From the NCBI GenBank assembly GCA_023388235.1, contig JAEWGQ010000225.1:1-10084 (forward strand): DNA of 10,084 nucleotides, written 5' to 3'. The notes under the pieces are model-generated. The model ran no database searches, was not told the DNA's origin, and was given only the letters and a program-made list of their open reading frames with translations. Numbering within the stretch: the first letter of the stretch is position 1; each line of letters opens with the position of its first letter. The position numbers and the translations under genes are program-made. This DNA is from Actinomycetes bacterium (GTDB lineage Bacteria; Actinomycetota; Actinomycetes; Actinomycetales; Cellulomonadaceae). Of this stretch, positions 1 through 7,470 are shown one piece after another.

Positions 1-90
1 GTCCAGCCAAGGCCCACGCGAGCGGCTGAGAGGAGGGTTCTGCCCGACACGCCCGGGCGTGTCGCGCTCGAACCCTCCACTCACGGCTGC
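1..90. repeat. Imperfect direct repeat, copy A, with a long hairpin
   Basis: These bases match 173-262 at 79 of 90 positions, counted by eye without gaps, at an exact offset of 172. Within the copy, 27-83 can fold into a two-part hairpin. The outer stem is 27-40 with 70-83: 14 pairs with one A/A mismatch at 31/79. An asymmetric internal loop follows (41-44 opposite 65-69). The inner part, 45-64, is a perfect 20-base palindrome. The copy begins at the first base of the window, so the true unit may extend left. It could be a REP-like intergenic element, a paired terminator or a structured RNA; the sequence alone does not decide. Confidence 0.8.
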
Positions 91-144
91 CGACACGCGC
101 GTTGCTAGCGCACCCAGCCAGCCGGACTCGGGAGCCGTACCGGA

Positions 145-166
145 CCCCGCGCCCCGGGGCGCGGGG
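145..166. repeat. Perfect 22-base GC palindrome between the repeat copies
   Basis: Bases 145-155 are the exact reverse complement of 156-166, built only from G and C, with no spacer. The symmetry ends sharply because 144 and 167 are both A. It lies between the two direct repeats and differs in sequence from their hairpins. It could be a protein site on DNA or the stem of an RNA hairpin. Chance is less improbable than usual in such GC-rich DNA, but 11 consecutive matched positions is still long. Confidence 0.7.
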
Positions 167-172
167 AACCCT

Positions 173-262
173 GTCCAGCCGGACCCCACGCGAGCCGCTG
201 AGGGGCGGGTTCTGCCCGACACGCCCCGGCGTGTCGCGTTCGAACCCTCCCCTCACGCCTGC
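173..262. repeat. Imperfect direct repeat, copy B, with a long hairpin
   Basis: This is the second copy of the element at 1-90. The outer stem pairs 199-212 with 242-255, 14 positions with one C/T mismatch at 206/248. The inner stem pairs 217-225 with 228-236 perfectly around two bases. The A/A mismatch of copy A is a G-C pair here (203/251), so both sides changed together. The left internal-loop strand is identical to copy A and the right strand differs at one base. Conservation of both fold and loop suggests the structure itself is maintained, though two copies are too few for a covariation test. Confidence 0.8.
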
Positions 263-347
263 GGCCCCAGCGGGACCTCACTCGTGCGAGCCGCGGGCAC
301 TCCCGGGCAGGAACCGGCTCACGCCACCCCCCAGCCCGGGCACGGCG

Positions 348-377
348 ACGGCCCCGCAGCCGGAGCCGCGGGGCCGT
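348..377 (-). terminator. Probable rbpA transcription terminator
   Basis: Bases 348-357 pair perfectly with 368-377 (10 bp, mostly G-C) around a 10-base loop. The hairpin starts 29 bases after the rbpA stop codon in the direction of transcription. No U-rich tract follows, which is common for actinobacterial terminator hairpins, so the call rests on position and stem strength. It would close the secG-rbpA unit. Confidence 0.6.
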
Positions 378-406
378 GCGTCAGTCGTGGTGGTGCGGGG
401 CGGTGC

Positions 407-763
407 TCAGCGCAGCCGGCCGCCGCGGCGCGCCCGCAGGGCGGCGAGGGCCTCGTCCAGGATGGCCTCGCCGTCCTCGACGGACCGCCGCTCCTTCACG
501 TACGCGAGGTGCGTCTTGTACGGCTCGTTCCGCACGGGGGCCGGCGGGTTCTCCTGGTCCTGCCCGGCGGGGAACCCGCAGCGGGGGCAGTCCCAGGTGA
601 GCGGCGCCTCCTCGGCGGCCTCCTCCGCGAAGGACGGCCGGGTCTCGTGGCCGTTCGCGCACCAGTAGGAGATCCAGATGCGGGGTGCGGCGTCGCCGCG
701 CTCGGCCTCGCCCATCGGGCCCGCGCCGACGCGGGAACCCCGGATCGCGCTTCCGCTCGCCAT
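407..763 (-). CDS. rbpA: RNA polymerase-binding protein RbpA
   Basis: RbpA is an actinobacterial transcription factor that binds RNA polymerase and the principal sigma factor and stabilises the open promoter complex. The 118-residue protein has the usual layout: a flexible N-terminal tail (about 1-27), a core domain (about 28-71), a short linker, and a C-terminal sigma-interaction helix (about 82-112). C35, H39, C59 and C62 match the zinc-site pattern described for Streptomyces RbpA. R92-R93 in the segment KERRSVED correspond to the arginine pair that contacts sigma and promoter DNA in mycobacterial RbpA. The ATG lies 13 bases after the secG stop. Its ribosome site GAGGGAG begins at the last base of that stop codon, so the two genes are probably co-transcribed and translationally linked. 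The family call is secure; the residue roles come from homologues. Confidence 0.96.
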   Translation of the reverse strand: MASGSAIRGSRVGAGPMGEAERGDAAPRIWISYWCANGHETRPSFAEEAAEEAPLTWDCPRCGFPAGQDQENPPAPVRNEPYKTHLAYVKERRSVEDGEAILDEALAALRARRGGRLR

Positions 764-776
764 GTCGTCCGCTCCC

Positions 777-1019
777 TCAGCTCACGCGCTCGATGAGGCC
801 GAGCAGCACGATCACGACCGCCCACACGAGGCTGACGCCCACGGTGATCCGGTTGAGGTTGCGCTCGGCCACGCCGGACGACCCGGCGCTGCTGGTGATG
901 CCACCGCCGAACATGTCCGAGAGGCCGCCGCCCTTGCCCTTGTGCAGCAGGACGAGCGGGACGAGCAGCAGGCTCGTGACCACCAGGAGGACCTGGAGGG
1001 CGATGGTGAGGGCTGTCAC
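777..1019 (-). CDS. secG: Preprotein translocase subunit SecG
   Basis: SecG is the small membrane subunit of the SecYEG channel and assists SecA-driven protein export. I chose the GTG at 1017-1019, giving 80 residues, a normal SecG length. The frame stays open upstream to 1163, but that extension is Arg/Pro-rich, non-conserved and lies in the terminator region. A purine-rich GAGAGAG stretch about 10 bases upstream could serve the GTG. Two hydrophobic segments are visible at about 3-25 and 58-76. The loop between them carries the SecG-typical HKGKGGGLSDMFGGG (26-40). The gene follows tpiA after a hairpin and precedes rbpA closely. Residue numbering and topology come from the family pattern. 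Confidence 0.95.
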   Translation of the reverse strand: MTALTIALQVLLVVTSLLLVPLVLLHKGKGGGLSDMFGGGITSSAGSSGVAERNLNRITVGVSLVWAVVIVLLGLIERVS

Positions 1020-1054
1020 GGGGTCTGACTCTCTCGCGTGGGGACGTTCGGTGG

Positions 1055-1098
1055 TGGACCGCGGTCCAGGGTAGGCGACCCGTCCCCGCGGAATCCAG
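1055..1098 (-). promoter_or_regulatory. Candidate secG promoter with overlapping palindrome
   Basis: Reading the minus strand, TACCCT (1073-1068) fits the actinobacterial -10 pattern TAnnnT and would start transcription near 1061, leaving a leader of about 40 bases. No good -35 is present; TGGATT (1097-1092) at 18 bases is a weak match. A perfect 14-base palindrome, TGGACCGCGGTCCA (1055-1068), overlaps the end of the -10 and the predicted start site, where a repressor could act. The placement is suggestive, but neither the promoter nor the operator role is shown. Confidence 0.4.
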
Positions 1099-1124
1099 CA
1101 GGACGCGCGCGGACGGGTGGCCGT

Positions 1125-1164
1125 GGTGCCGGCGGGCGGAGGTGCTCCCCCGCCCGCCGGCACC
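1125..1164 (-). terminator. Probable terminator after tpiA
   Basis: Bases 1125-1139 pair with 1150-1164 without mismatch (15 bp, nearly all G-C) around a 10-base loop. The hairpin begins 8 bases after the tpiA stop codon, so it would end the gap-pgk-tpiA transcript. There is no following U-tract, as in the rbpA hairpin. The independent promoter candidate for secG just beyond it fits this boundary. Confidence 0.7.
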
Positions 1165-1172
1165 CGGGTGGC

Positions 1173-1961
1173 TCAGGCGCCGGCGTGCGCCTTGAACCGG
1201 GCGATCTTCGCGAACTCCTCGGCGTCCAGCGACGCGCCGCCCACGAGGGCGCCGTCGACGTCCGGCTTGCCGATGATCTGCGCGGCGTTGCCGGACTTCA
1301 CCGAGCCGCCGTACAGGACGCGCACGGCGTCGGCGACCTCGGCGGAGTACAGCTCGGCGAGCTTGCCGCGGATGGCCTCGCAGACCTCCTGCGCGTCCTC
1401 CGGGGTGGCGACCTCGCCGGTGCCGATGGCCCACACGGGCTCGTAGGCGATGACGACCGTCTTCGCCTGCTCCTCGGTGATGCCCGCGAGCGAGCCCTCG
1501 AGCTGCGCGAGGGTGTACGGGACGTGCTCGCCGGCCTTGCGGACGTCGAGGCCCTCGCCGACGCACACGATCGGGACGAGGCCCGCGCCGAACGCGGCGA
1601 CGGCCTTGGCGGCCACCGTCGCGTCGGACTCGGCGTGGTACTCGCGCCGCTCGGAGTGCCCGACGGCCACGTAGGTGACGCCGAGCTTCGCGAGCTGCGT
1701 CGCGGAGACCTCACCGGTGTACGCGCCGGACGCGTGCTGCGACACGTCCTGCGCGCCGTAGCGGATGTCGAGCTTGTCGGCGTCGACCAGGGTCTGCACG
1801 GAGCGCAGGTTGGTGAACGACGGCAGGACCGCGACCTCCACGTCGGAGAAGTCGTGCTTCGCGTCCTTCAGGGTCCACGCGAGCTTCTGGACCAGGTGCA
1901 CGGCCTCGTGGTGGTCGAGGTTGAGCTTCCAGTTGCCCGCGATCAGGGGGGTGCGTGCCAT
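1173..1961 (-). CDS. tpiA: Triosephosphate isomerase
   Basis: This cytosolic enzyme interconverts dihydroxyacetone phosphate and glyceraldehyde 3-phosphate in glycolysis and gluconeogenesis. The 262-residue protein is full length for a bacterial enzyme. K12 sits in AGNWKLN, the electrophile H102 in VAVGHSERR, and the catalytic base E174 in the signature [11 protein letters not shown], which includes the flexible lid loop. The phosphate-binding segments YGGSVKSGN (218-225 region) and ALVGGASL (238-245) are present. The gene starts 5 bases after the pgk stop. Its GGAGG ribosome site lies inside the last pgk codons, 10 bases before the ATG, so expression is probably coupled to pgk. All key residues are intact and nothing is odd. 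Confidence 0.98.
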   Translation of the reverse strand: MARTPLIAGNWKLNLDHHEAVHLVQKLAWTLKDAKHDFSDVEVAVLPSFTNLRSVQTLVDADKLDIRYGAQDVSQHASGAYTGEVSATQLAKLGVTYVAVGHSERREYHAESDATVAAKAVAAFGAGLVPIVCVGEGLDVRKAGEHVPYTLAQLEGSLAGITEEQAKTVVIAYEPVWAIGTGEVATPEDAQEVCEAIRGKLAELYSAEVADAVRVLYGGSVKSGNAAQIIGKPDVDGALVGGASLDAEEFAKIARFKAHAGA

Positions 1962-1966
1962 GCGGA

Positions 1967-3157
1967 TCAGTCCTCCAGGACAGCGATGCCGGGGAGGGTC
2001 TTGCCCTCGAGGAGCTCCAGCGACGCGCCGCCGCCGGTCGAGATGTGGCCGAAGCCGGCCTCGTCGAAGCCGAGCCGGCGCACGGCCGCGGCCGAGTCGC
2101 CGCCGCCGACGATCGAGAAGCCGTCGGTGTCGACGAGCGCCTGCGCGACGGCCTTGGTGCCCTCGGCGAACGCCGGGAACTCGAACACGCCCATCGGGCC
2201 GTTCCAGGCGATGGTCTTCGCGCCGAGGATGGCCTCGCGGAACAGCTCGCCGGACTTCGGGCCGATGTCCAGGCCCATCTTGCCGGCGGGGATCTTGTCG
2301 GCGTCCACGGTCTCGTGCGGGGCGTCCGCGGCGAACGAGTCGGCGGCGACGATGTCGACCGGCAGGACGATCTCGACGCCGGACTCCTGCGCCTGCGCGA
2401 GGTAGCCCTTGACGGTCTCGACCTGGTCCTCCTCGAGCAGCGAGGAGCCGACCTCGTGGCCCTGGGCCTTGAGGAACGTGAAGACCATGCCGCCGCCGAT
2501 GAGCAGCTTGTCGGCCTTGGTCAGCAGGTTGGCGATGACGCCGAGCTTGTCCGAGACCTTCGAGCCGCCGAGCACGACGACGTAGGGCCGCTCCGGGTCC
2601 TCGACGGCCTTGCGGAGGGCCTCGACCTCGGCGAGGACGAGCGAGCCCGCGGCGTGCGGCAGGCGGAGCGCGACGTCGTAGACCGACGCCTGCTTGCGGT
2701 GCACGACGCCGAAGCCGTCGGAGACGAACGCGTCCGCGAGCTGGGCCAGCTCGTCGGCGAGCTCGCCGCGCACGGCGTCGTCCTTGGACGTCTCGCGGGC
2801 GTCGAAGCGGATGTTCTCGAGCAGCGCGATCTGGCCGTCCTCGAGCGCGGCGACGGTGGCCTTGGCCGAGTCGCCGACGACGTCCTGGGCGAGGGCCACC
2901 GGCTGGCCGAGCAGCTCGCCGAGGCGCGCGGCCACGGGGGCCAGCGAGTACTTCGGGTCGGGCTCGCCCTTCGGGCGGCCGAGGTGCGCGGTGACGACCA
3001 CGCGGGCGCCGGCGTCGAGCAGGCCCTTCAGCGTGGGCAGCGCGGCGCGGATGCGGCCGTCGTCGGTGATGGTCGTGCCGTCCAGCGGCACGTTGAAGTC
3101 GGAACGGACGAGAACGCGCTTGCCGCGCAGGTCGCCGAGGTCCTCGATGGTCTTCAT
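1967..3157 (-). CDS. pgk: Phosphoglycerate kinase
   Basis: This cytosolic enzyme transfers phosphate from 1,3-bisphosphoglycerate to ADP, the first ATP-yielding step of glycolysis. At 396 residues it is the standard two-domain bacterial form. The family signature [11 protein letters not shown] spans 14-24 with substrate residues D20 and N22. HLGRPKG (58-64), R117 and R154 complete the basic substrate patch. The nucleotide domain shows GGSKVSDK (197-204), GGGDS (351-355) and STGGGASLE (373-381). FVSDGFG (144-150) stands where many species have FVNDAFG; I recall the same variant in other actinobacteria. AGGAG sits 3 bases before the ATG. The gene is separated from gap by 136 bases containing a strong hairpin and nearly abuts tpiA. 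Confidence 0.98.
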   Translation of the reverse strand: MKTIEDLGDLRGKRVLVRSDFNVPLDGTTITDDGRIRAALPTLKGLLDAGARVVVTAHLGRPKGEPDPKYSLAPVAARLGELLGQPVALAQDVVGDSAKATVAALEDGQIALLENIRFDARETSKDDAVRGELADELAQLADAFVSDGFGVVHRKQASVYDVALRLPHAAGSLVLAEVEALRKAVEDPERPYVVVLGGSKVSDKLGVIANLLTKADKLLIGGGMVFTFLKAQGHEVGSSLLEEDQVETVKGYLAQAQESGVEIVLPVDIVAADSFAADAPHETVDADKIPAGKMGLDIGPKSGELFREAILGAKTIAWNGPMGVFEFPAFAEGTKAVAQALVDTDGFSIVGGGDSAAAVRRLGFDEAGFGHISTGGGASLELLEGKTLPGIAVLED

Positions 3158-3220
3158 GCTCTCCTACCTTGCTCGGTCACGGCCGCCGCGGCCGGCGGCG
3201 TCCTGGGCACTACATGGCAG

Positions 3221-3262
3221 CGTCCGCGTACACCGGGGCCGTGACCCCGGTGTACGCGGACG
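3221..3262 (-). terminator. 18-bp perfect hairpin between gap and pgk
   Basis: Bases 3221-3238 are the exact reverse complement of 3245-3262, with a 6-base loop. The hairpin starts 31 bases after the gap stop codon and ends about 63 bases before pgk starts. It is the strongest inverted repeat in the window. No U-tract follows, and I see no convincing promoter between it and pgk. It may therefore act as a partial terminator, or as a 3' stabiliser or processing site that makes gap mRNA more abundant than pgk-tpiA mRNA. The structure is certain from sequence; the role is inferred. Confidence 0.7.
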
Positions 3263-3293
3263 CATGACCGTCGCTACTGGTGCGTCGCAGACG

Positions 3294-4527
<1,234 letters not shown>

Positions 4528-5508
4528 TCACAGGTCGAGCAGGTCGGGGCTGAGCCCCGACTCGGTGTCCGGGATGCCGAGGTCGGCGGCGCGCTTGTCG
4601 GCCGTCGCGAGCAGGCGCCGGATGCGCCCCGCCACCGCGTCCTTGGTGAGCACCGGGTCGGCGAGCTTCCCGAGCTCCTCGAGCGACGCCTCCTTGTGCG
4701 CGAGCCGCAGCTCGCCGGCCTCGCGCAGGTGCTCCGGGACGTCCGGCCCGAGGATCTCGAACGCGCGCTCGACGCGGGCCCCGGCGGCCACGGCGGCCCG
4801 GGCCGAGCGGCGCAGGTTCGCGTCGTCGAAGTTGGCCAGGCGGTTCGCGGTGCCCCGCACCTCGCGGCGCACCCGCCGCTCCTCCCAGACCAGCAGCGTG
4901 TCGTGCGCGCCGAGCCGGGCGAGCATCGCGGCGATGGCGTCGCCGTCGCGGATCACGACCCGGTCGATCCCCCGCACCTCGCGGGCCTTCGCCGGGATCT
5001 GCAGGCGCCGGGCCGCGCCGACGAGGGCGAGCGCCGCCTCCGGCCCGGGGCACGTGACCTCGAGCGCGGACGACCGCCCGGGCTCCGTCAGCGACCCGTG
5101 CGCCAGGAACGCGCCGCGCCACGCGGCCTCGGCCTCCTGCGCGCCGGCCGCGACGATCTGCGGCGGCAGCCCGCGCACGGGACGGCCGCGGTTGTCGAGC
5201 AGGCCGGTCTGCCGGGCCAGGGACTCGCCGTCCTTCACGACCCGGACGACGTACCGGTTGCCCCGGCGCAGACCGCCCCCGGACACGACGATCACGTCCG
5301 AGGCGTGCCCGTACACCTCGGCGATCGCGGCCCGCAGCCGGCGCGCGGCCGCGCCGGTGTCCAGCTCGGCCTCGATGACGATGCGCCCCGAGATGATGTG
5401 CAGCCCGCCCGCGAACCGGAGCGTCGCGGAGACCTCCGCCTTCCGGCACGACGTCTTGTCGACCTGGAGCCGCGCAAGCTCGTCCTTCACCTGTGCCGTC
5501 AGAGCCAT
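4528..5508 (-). CDS. whiA: WhiA-family DNA-binding regulator
   Basis: WhiA is a DNA-binding regulator conserved in Gram-positive bacteria. In Streptomyces it activates sporulation and division genes together with WhiB; in non-sporulating species its role is less clear, with links to division. The 326-residue protein is the usual length. The N-terminal and middle part is the LAGLIDADG homing-endonuclease-like fold without nuclease activity, including [11 protein letters not shown] (133-143). The conserved [16 protein letters not shown] lies at 221-236. A C-terminal helix-turn-helix spans about 273-306, with [13 protein letters not shown] then [13 protein letters not shown]. It starts 4 bases after the yvcK stop, with AGGATGA overlapping that stop codon as ribosome site, so it is probably the last gene of the uvrC-rapZ-yvcK-whiA unit. 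Its targets cannot be read from this window. Confidence 0.95.
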   Translation of the reverse strand: MALTAQVKDELARLQVDKTSCRKAEVSATLRFAGGLHIISGRIVIEAELDTGAAARRLRAAIAEVYGHASDVIVVSGGGLRRGNRYVVRVVKDGESLARQTGLLDNRGRPVRGLPPQIVAAGAQEAEAAWRGAFLAHGSLTEPGRSSALEVTCPGPEAALALVGAARRLQIPAKAREVRGIDRVVIRDGDAIAAMLARLGAHDTLLVWEERRVRREVRGTANRLANFDDANLRRSARAAVAAGARVERAFEILGPDVPEHLREAGELRLAHKEASLEELGKLADPVLTKDAVAGRIRRLLATADKRAADLGIPDTESGLSPDLLDL

Positions 5509-5512
5509 GCGG

Positions 5513-6526
5513 TCATCCTGCCATCCCGCCGGGCCCGGGTGTCCCGGTCGCGGCGGTGCGCGGACCGTGGCCCACGTCGCCCAGGAAGCCCTCCACGACG
5601 TCGCTGATCGCCGCGGCCAGGCGCAGCGGGTCGTGCCGGGGGGTCCCGTCGCCGCGGCGCACCTGGCGCAGCAGCAGCCGGCCGCCCGCGGCCTCGGTGC
5701 GCTCCGCGAGCTCGTCGACGTCGTCCACGGACCCGGGGTCGGCGATCACCGCGTCCAGCCGCAGGTCCGGCGCGTGCTGGCGCAGCGCGTCGAGGTGCTC
5801 GCACGGGCCCATGCCCGGCGTCTCCGCGTCGGCGGAGAGGTTGAGCACGACGATCCGCCGGGCCGCCGTGCGGTGCAGCGCCGCCGCGAGCTCGGGCACC
5901 AGAAGGTGCGGGATGACGGAGGTGTACCAGGACCCCGGCCCCAGGACGACCCAGTCCGCCTCGTCCACCGCGGCGACGGCCTCCGGCAGCGCGGGCGGGG
6001 CCTCGGGCACCAGGCGCACCCGGGCGATCGGGTCCCGCGCGACCGCGACGTGGCTCTGCCCGCGCACGAGGTCCACCGAGCCGTCGGCCCGCTGCACCTC
6101 GGCCTCGATCGCGAGCGGCACCGCCGCCATCGGCAGCACCCGGCCCCGCGCGCCCAGCAGCCGCCCGACCCAGTCCAGGCCGTCGACCGTGTCGCCGAGC
6201 AGCTCCCACAGGGCGACGATCAGCAGGTTGCCGACGGCGTGCCGGTCGAGGTCGCCGGCCGACGTGAACCGGTGCTGCAGCACGTCCCGCCAGGTCCGGC
6301 CCCAGTCCGAGTCGTCGCAGAGCGCCGACAGGGCCATCCGCAGGTCCCCGGGCGGCAGGACGCCGAGCTCCTCGCGCAGCCGCCCCGACGACCCGCCGTC
6401 GTCGGCGACCGTCACGACCGCGGTGATCCGGTCGGTCACGCGCCGCAGCGCGGACAGCGTGCCGGACAGCCCGTGGCCGCCACCCAGCGCGACGACCGCC
6501 GGACGCGGGCCCGGGTCCGCGCTCAT
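5513..6526 (-). CDS. yvcK: YvcK/CofD-like protein (gluconeogenesis factor family)
   Basis: YvcK proteins resemble the CofD transferase fold. In Bacillus and mycobacteria (where it is called CuvA) they bind UDP-sugars and are needed for normal cell-wall growth on gluconeogenic carbon; no enzymatic reaction is firmly established. The 337-residue protein shows the family motifs: [16 protein letters not shown] (13-28), [14 protein letters not shown] (38-51), [11 protein letters not shown] (96-106) and [15 protein letters not shown] (195-209). The later motif reads [11 protein letters not shown] (229-239), which differs from the PGET-type version I recall for Bacillus. The start overlaps the rapZ stop as ATGA. 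The only purine-rich stretch, AAGGA, touches the ATG, so initiation probably depends on ribosomes finishing rapZ. The last ~20 residues are Gly/Pro-rich and probably disordered. Confidence 0.93.
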   Translation of the reverse strand: MSADPGPRPAVVALGGGHGLSGTLSALRRVTDRITAVVTVADDGGSSGRLREELGVLPPGDLRMALSALCDDSDWGRTWRDVLQHRFTSAGDLDRHAVGNLLIVALWELLGDTVDGLDWVGRLLGARGRVLPMAAVPLAIEAEVQRADGSVDLVRGQSHVAVARDPIARVRLVPEAPPALPEAVAAVDEADWVVLGPGSWYTSVIPHLLVPELAAALHRTAARRIVVLNLSADAETPGMGPCEHLDALRQHAPDLRLDAVIADPGSVDDVDELAERTEAAGGRLLLRQVRRGDGTPRHDPLRLAAAISDVVEGFLGDVGHGPRTAATGTPGPGGMAG

Positions 6527-7470
6527 TCCTTGCCGAGGTCCCGTGCCGCGACCGTCACGCGCTGCCCGCGCCGGCGCAGCCGCTCCGCGACCGCCTCGCT
6601 GATGGCGACGGACCGGTGCTTGCCCCCGGTGCAGCCCACGGCGATCGTCACGTAGCGCTTCTCCTCGGCGAGGTAGCCGGCGAGCACCGGCTCGAGGGCG
6701 TCGACGTACCGCTCGACGAACTCGCGCGCGCCGGGCAGGCCGAGCACGTAGTCGCGGACCGGCGCGTCGCGGCCGGACAGGTGCCGCAGTTCGGTGATCC
6801 AGTACGGGTTGGCGAGGAACCGCACGTCCACGACGTGGTCCGCGTCGAGCGGGATGCCGTACTTGAACCCGAACGAGACGACGTTGATCCGCAGCACGTC
6901 CTCCTGCTCGCCGGTCGACACCGCCGAGCGGACGATCCGGCCGAGCTCGTGCACGTTCGTCTCGGAGGAGTCGATGAGGACGTCGGCGCGCTCCCGGATG
7001 TCCGACAGCAGGGTCCGCTCGGCCGCGATGCCGTCGAGGATCCGGCCCTCGCCCTGCAGCGGGTGGGGGCGGCGCACCTGCTCGTAGCGGCGCACCAGCA
7101 CCTCGTCCGAGGCGTCGAGGAACAGGATCCGGTAGTCCACCCCGGACGCGCGGAGCTGGGACAGCACGGCCAACAGGTCGGCGAAGAACTCCCGGCCGCG
7201 GACGTCCACGACGGCGGCGAGCCGCAGGTCGGCGCTCGGCGGGCCGCCGTGCGTGAGCATCCCGACGAGGTGCGTGAGCATCTGCGCGGGGAGGTTGTCG
7301 ACGACGTACCAGCCCATGTCCTCGAGCACGGCGCCGGCACGGGTGCGGCCGGCGCCGGACATGCCGGTGATGATCAGCAGGTGCGGCTGCTGCACGCGGG
7401 GTGCCGCGGCGGCCGCCTCGATCGCGGGGATGCCCGTGGGGACGGTGATCGGCGAGGTCTCGTCGCTCAT
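6523..7470 (-). CDS. rapZ: RapZ/YvcJ-family nucleotide-binding protein
   Basis: The family comprises GTP/ATP-binding proteins. E. coli RapZ is an RNA-binding adaptor that steers decay of the small RNA GlmZ and so controls glucosamine-6-phosphate synthase; actinobacterial function is much less known. The 315-residue protein has a 30-residue Ala-rich N-terminal extension, then a P-loop domain whose Walker A reads GMSGAGRT (36-43), with Arg at the usual Lys position. I recall this substitution in other actinobacteria. [10 protein letters not shown] (52-61), the C-terminal-domain motifs SFGFKYGIP (199-207) and [11 protein letters not shown] (214-224), and [10 protein letters not shown] (279-288) are intact. 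It overlaps uvrC by ATGA upstream and yvcK by ATGA downstream. GGGGG just before its start can serve as ribosome site. Confidence 0.94.
   Translation of the reverse strand: MSDETSPITVPTGIPAIEAAAAAPRVQQPHLLIITGMSGAGRTRAGAVLEDMGWYVVDNLPAQMLTHLVGMLTHGGPPSADLRLAAVVDVRGREFFADLLAVLSQLRASGVDYRILFLDASDEVLVRRYEQVRRPHPLQGEGRILDGIAAERTLLSDIRERADVLIDSSETNVHELGRIVRSAVSTGEQEDVLRINVVSFGFKYGIPLDADHVVDVRFLANPYWITELRHLSGRDAPVRDYVLGLPGAREFVERYVDALEPVLAGYLAEEKRYVTIAVGCTGGKHRSVAISEAVAERLRRRGQRVTVAARDLGKE

Larger units (their letters stand above)
1..406. other. Gene-free region downstream of rbpA
   Basis: No open frame here looks like a real protein. Frames that are open on the plus strand run on antisense through rbpA and have the Arg/Pro/Gly-rich composition expected from shadow frames in GC-rich DNA. 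The region holds two ~90-base direct repeats with hairpins, a 22-base perfect palindrome between them, and a terminator-like hairpin beside the rbpA stop codon. Bases 263-347 show only short GC-rich self-complementary runs and nothing I can name. The gene to the left is outside the window, so I cannot tell whether this is a convergent gap or a co-directional one. Confidence 0.7.

Noticed and set aside
28..82. tRNA-like T-arm suggested by GGTTC and GAACC in the repeats
   Set aside because: The spacing between the arms is far too long for a T-arm, and no acceptor stem, anticodon arm or D-arm can be drawn around it.
1..262. CRISPR array
   Set aside because: Only two imperfect copies at 172-base spacing and no cas genes; the unit is too long and too divergent.
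1020..1163. In-frame N-terminal extension of secG
   Set aside because: It would run through the tpiA terminator hairpin and add 48 Arg/Pro-rich residues before the first membrane segment; the GTG at 1019 gives a normal SecG.
4543..4561. 8-bp hairpin at the 3' end of whiA as a terminator
   Set aside because: It lies inside the coding sequence, 13 bases before the stop codon, and is explained by the codons there; it may add to termination but I cannot support it as a separate feature.
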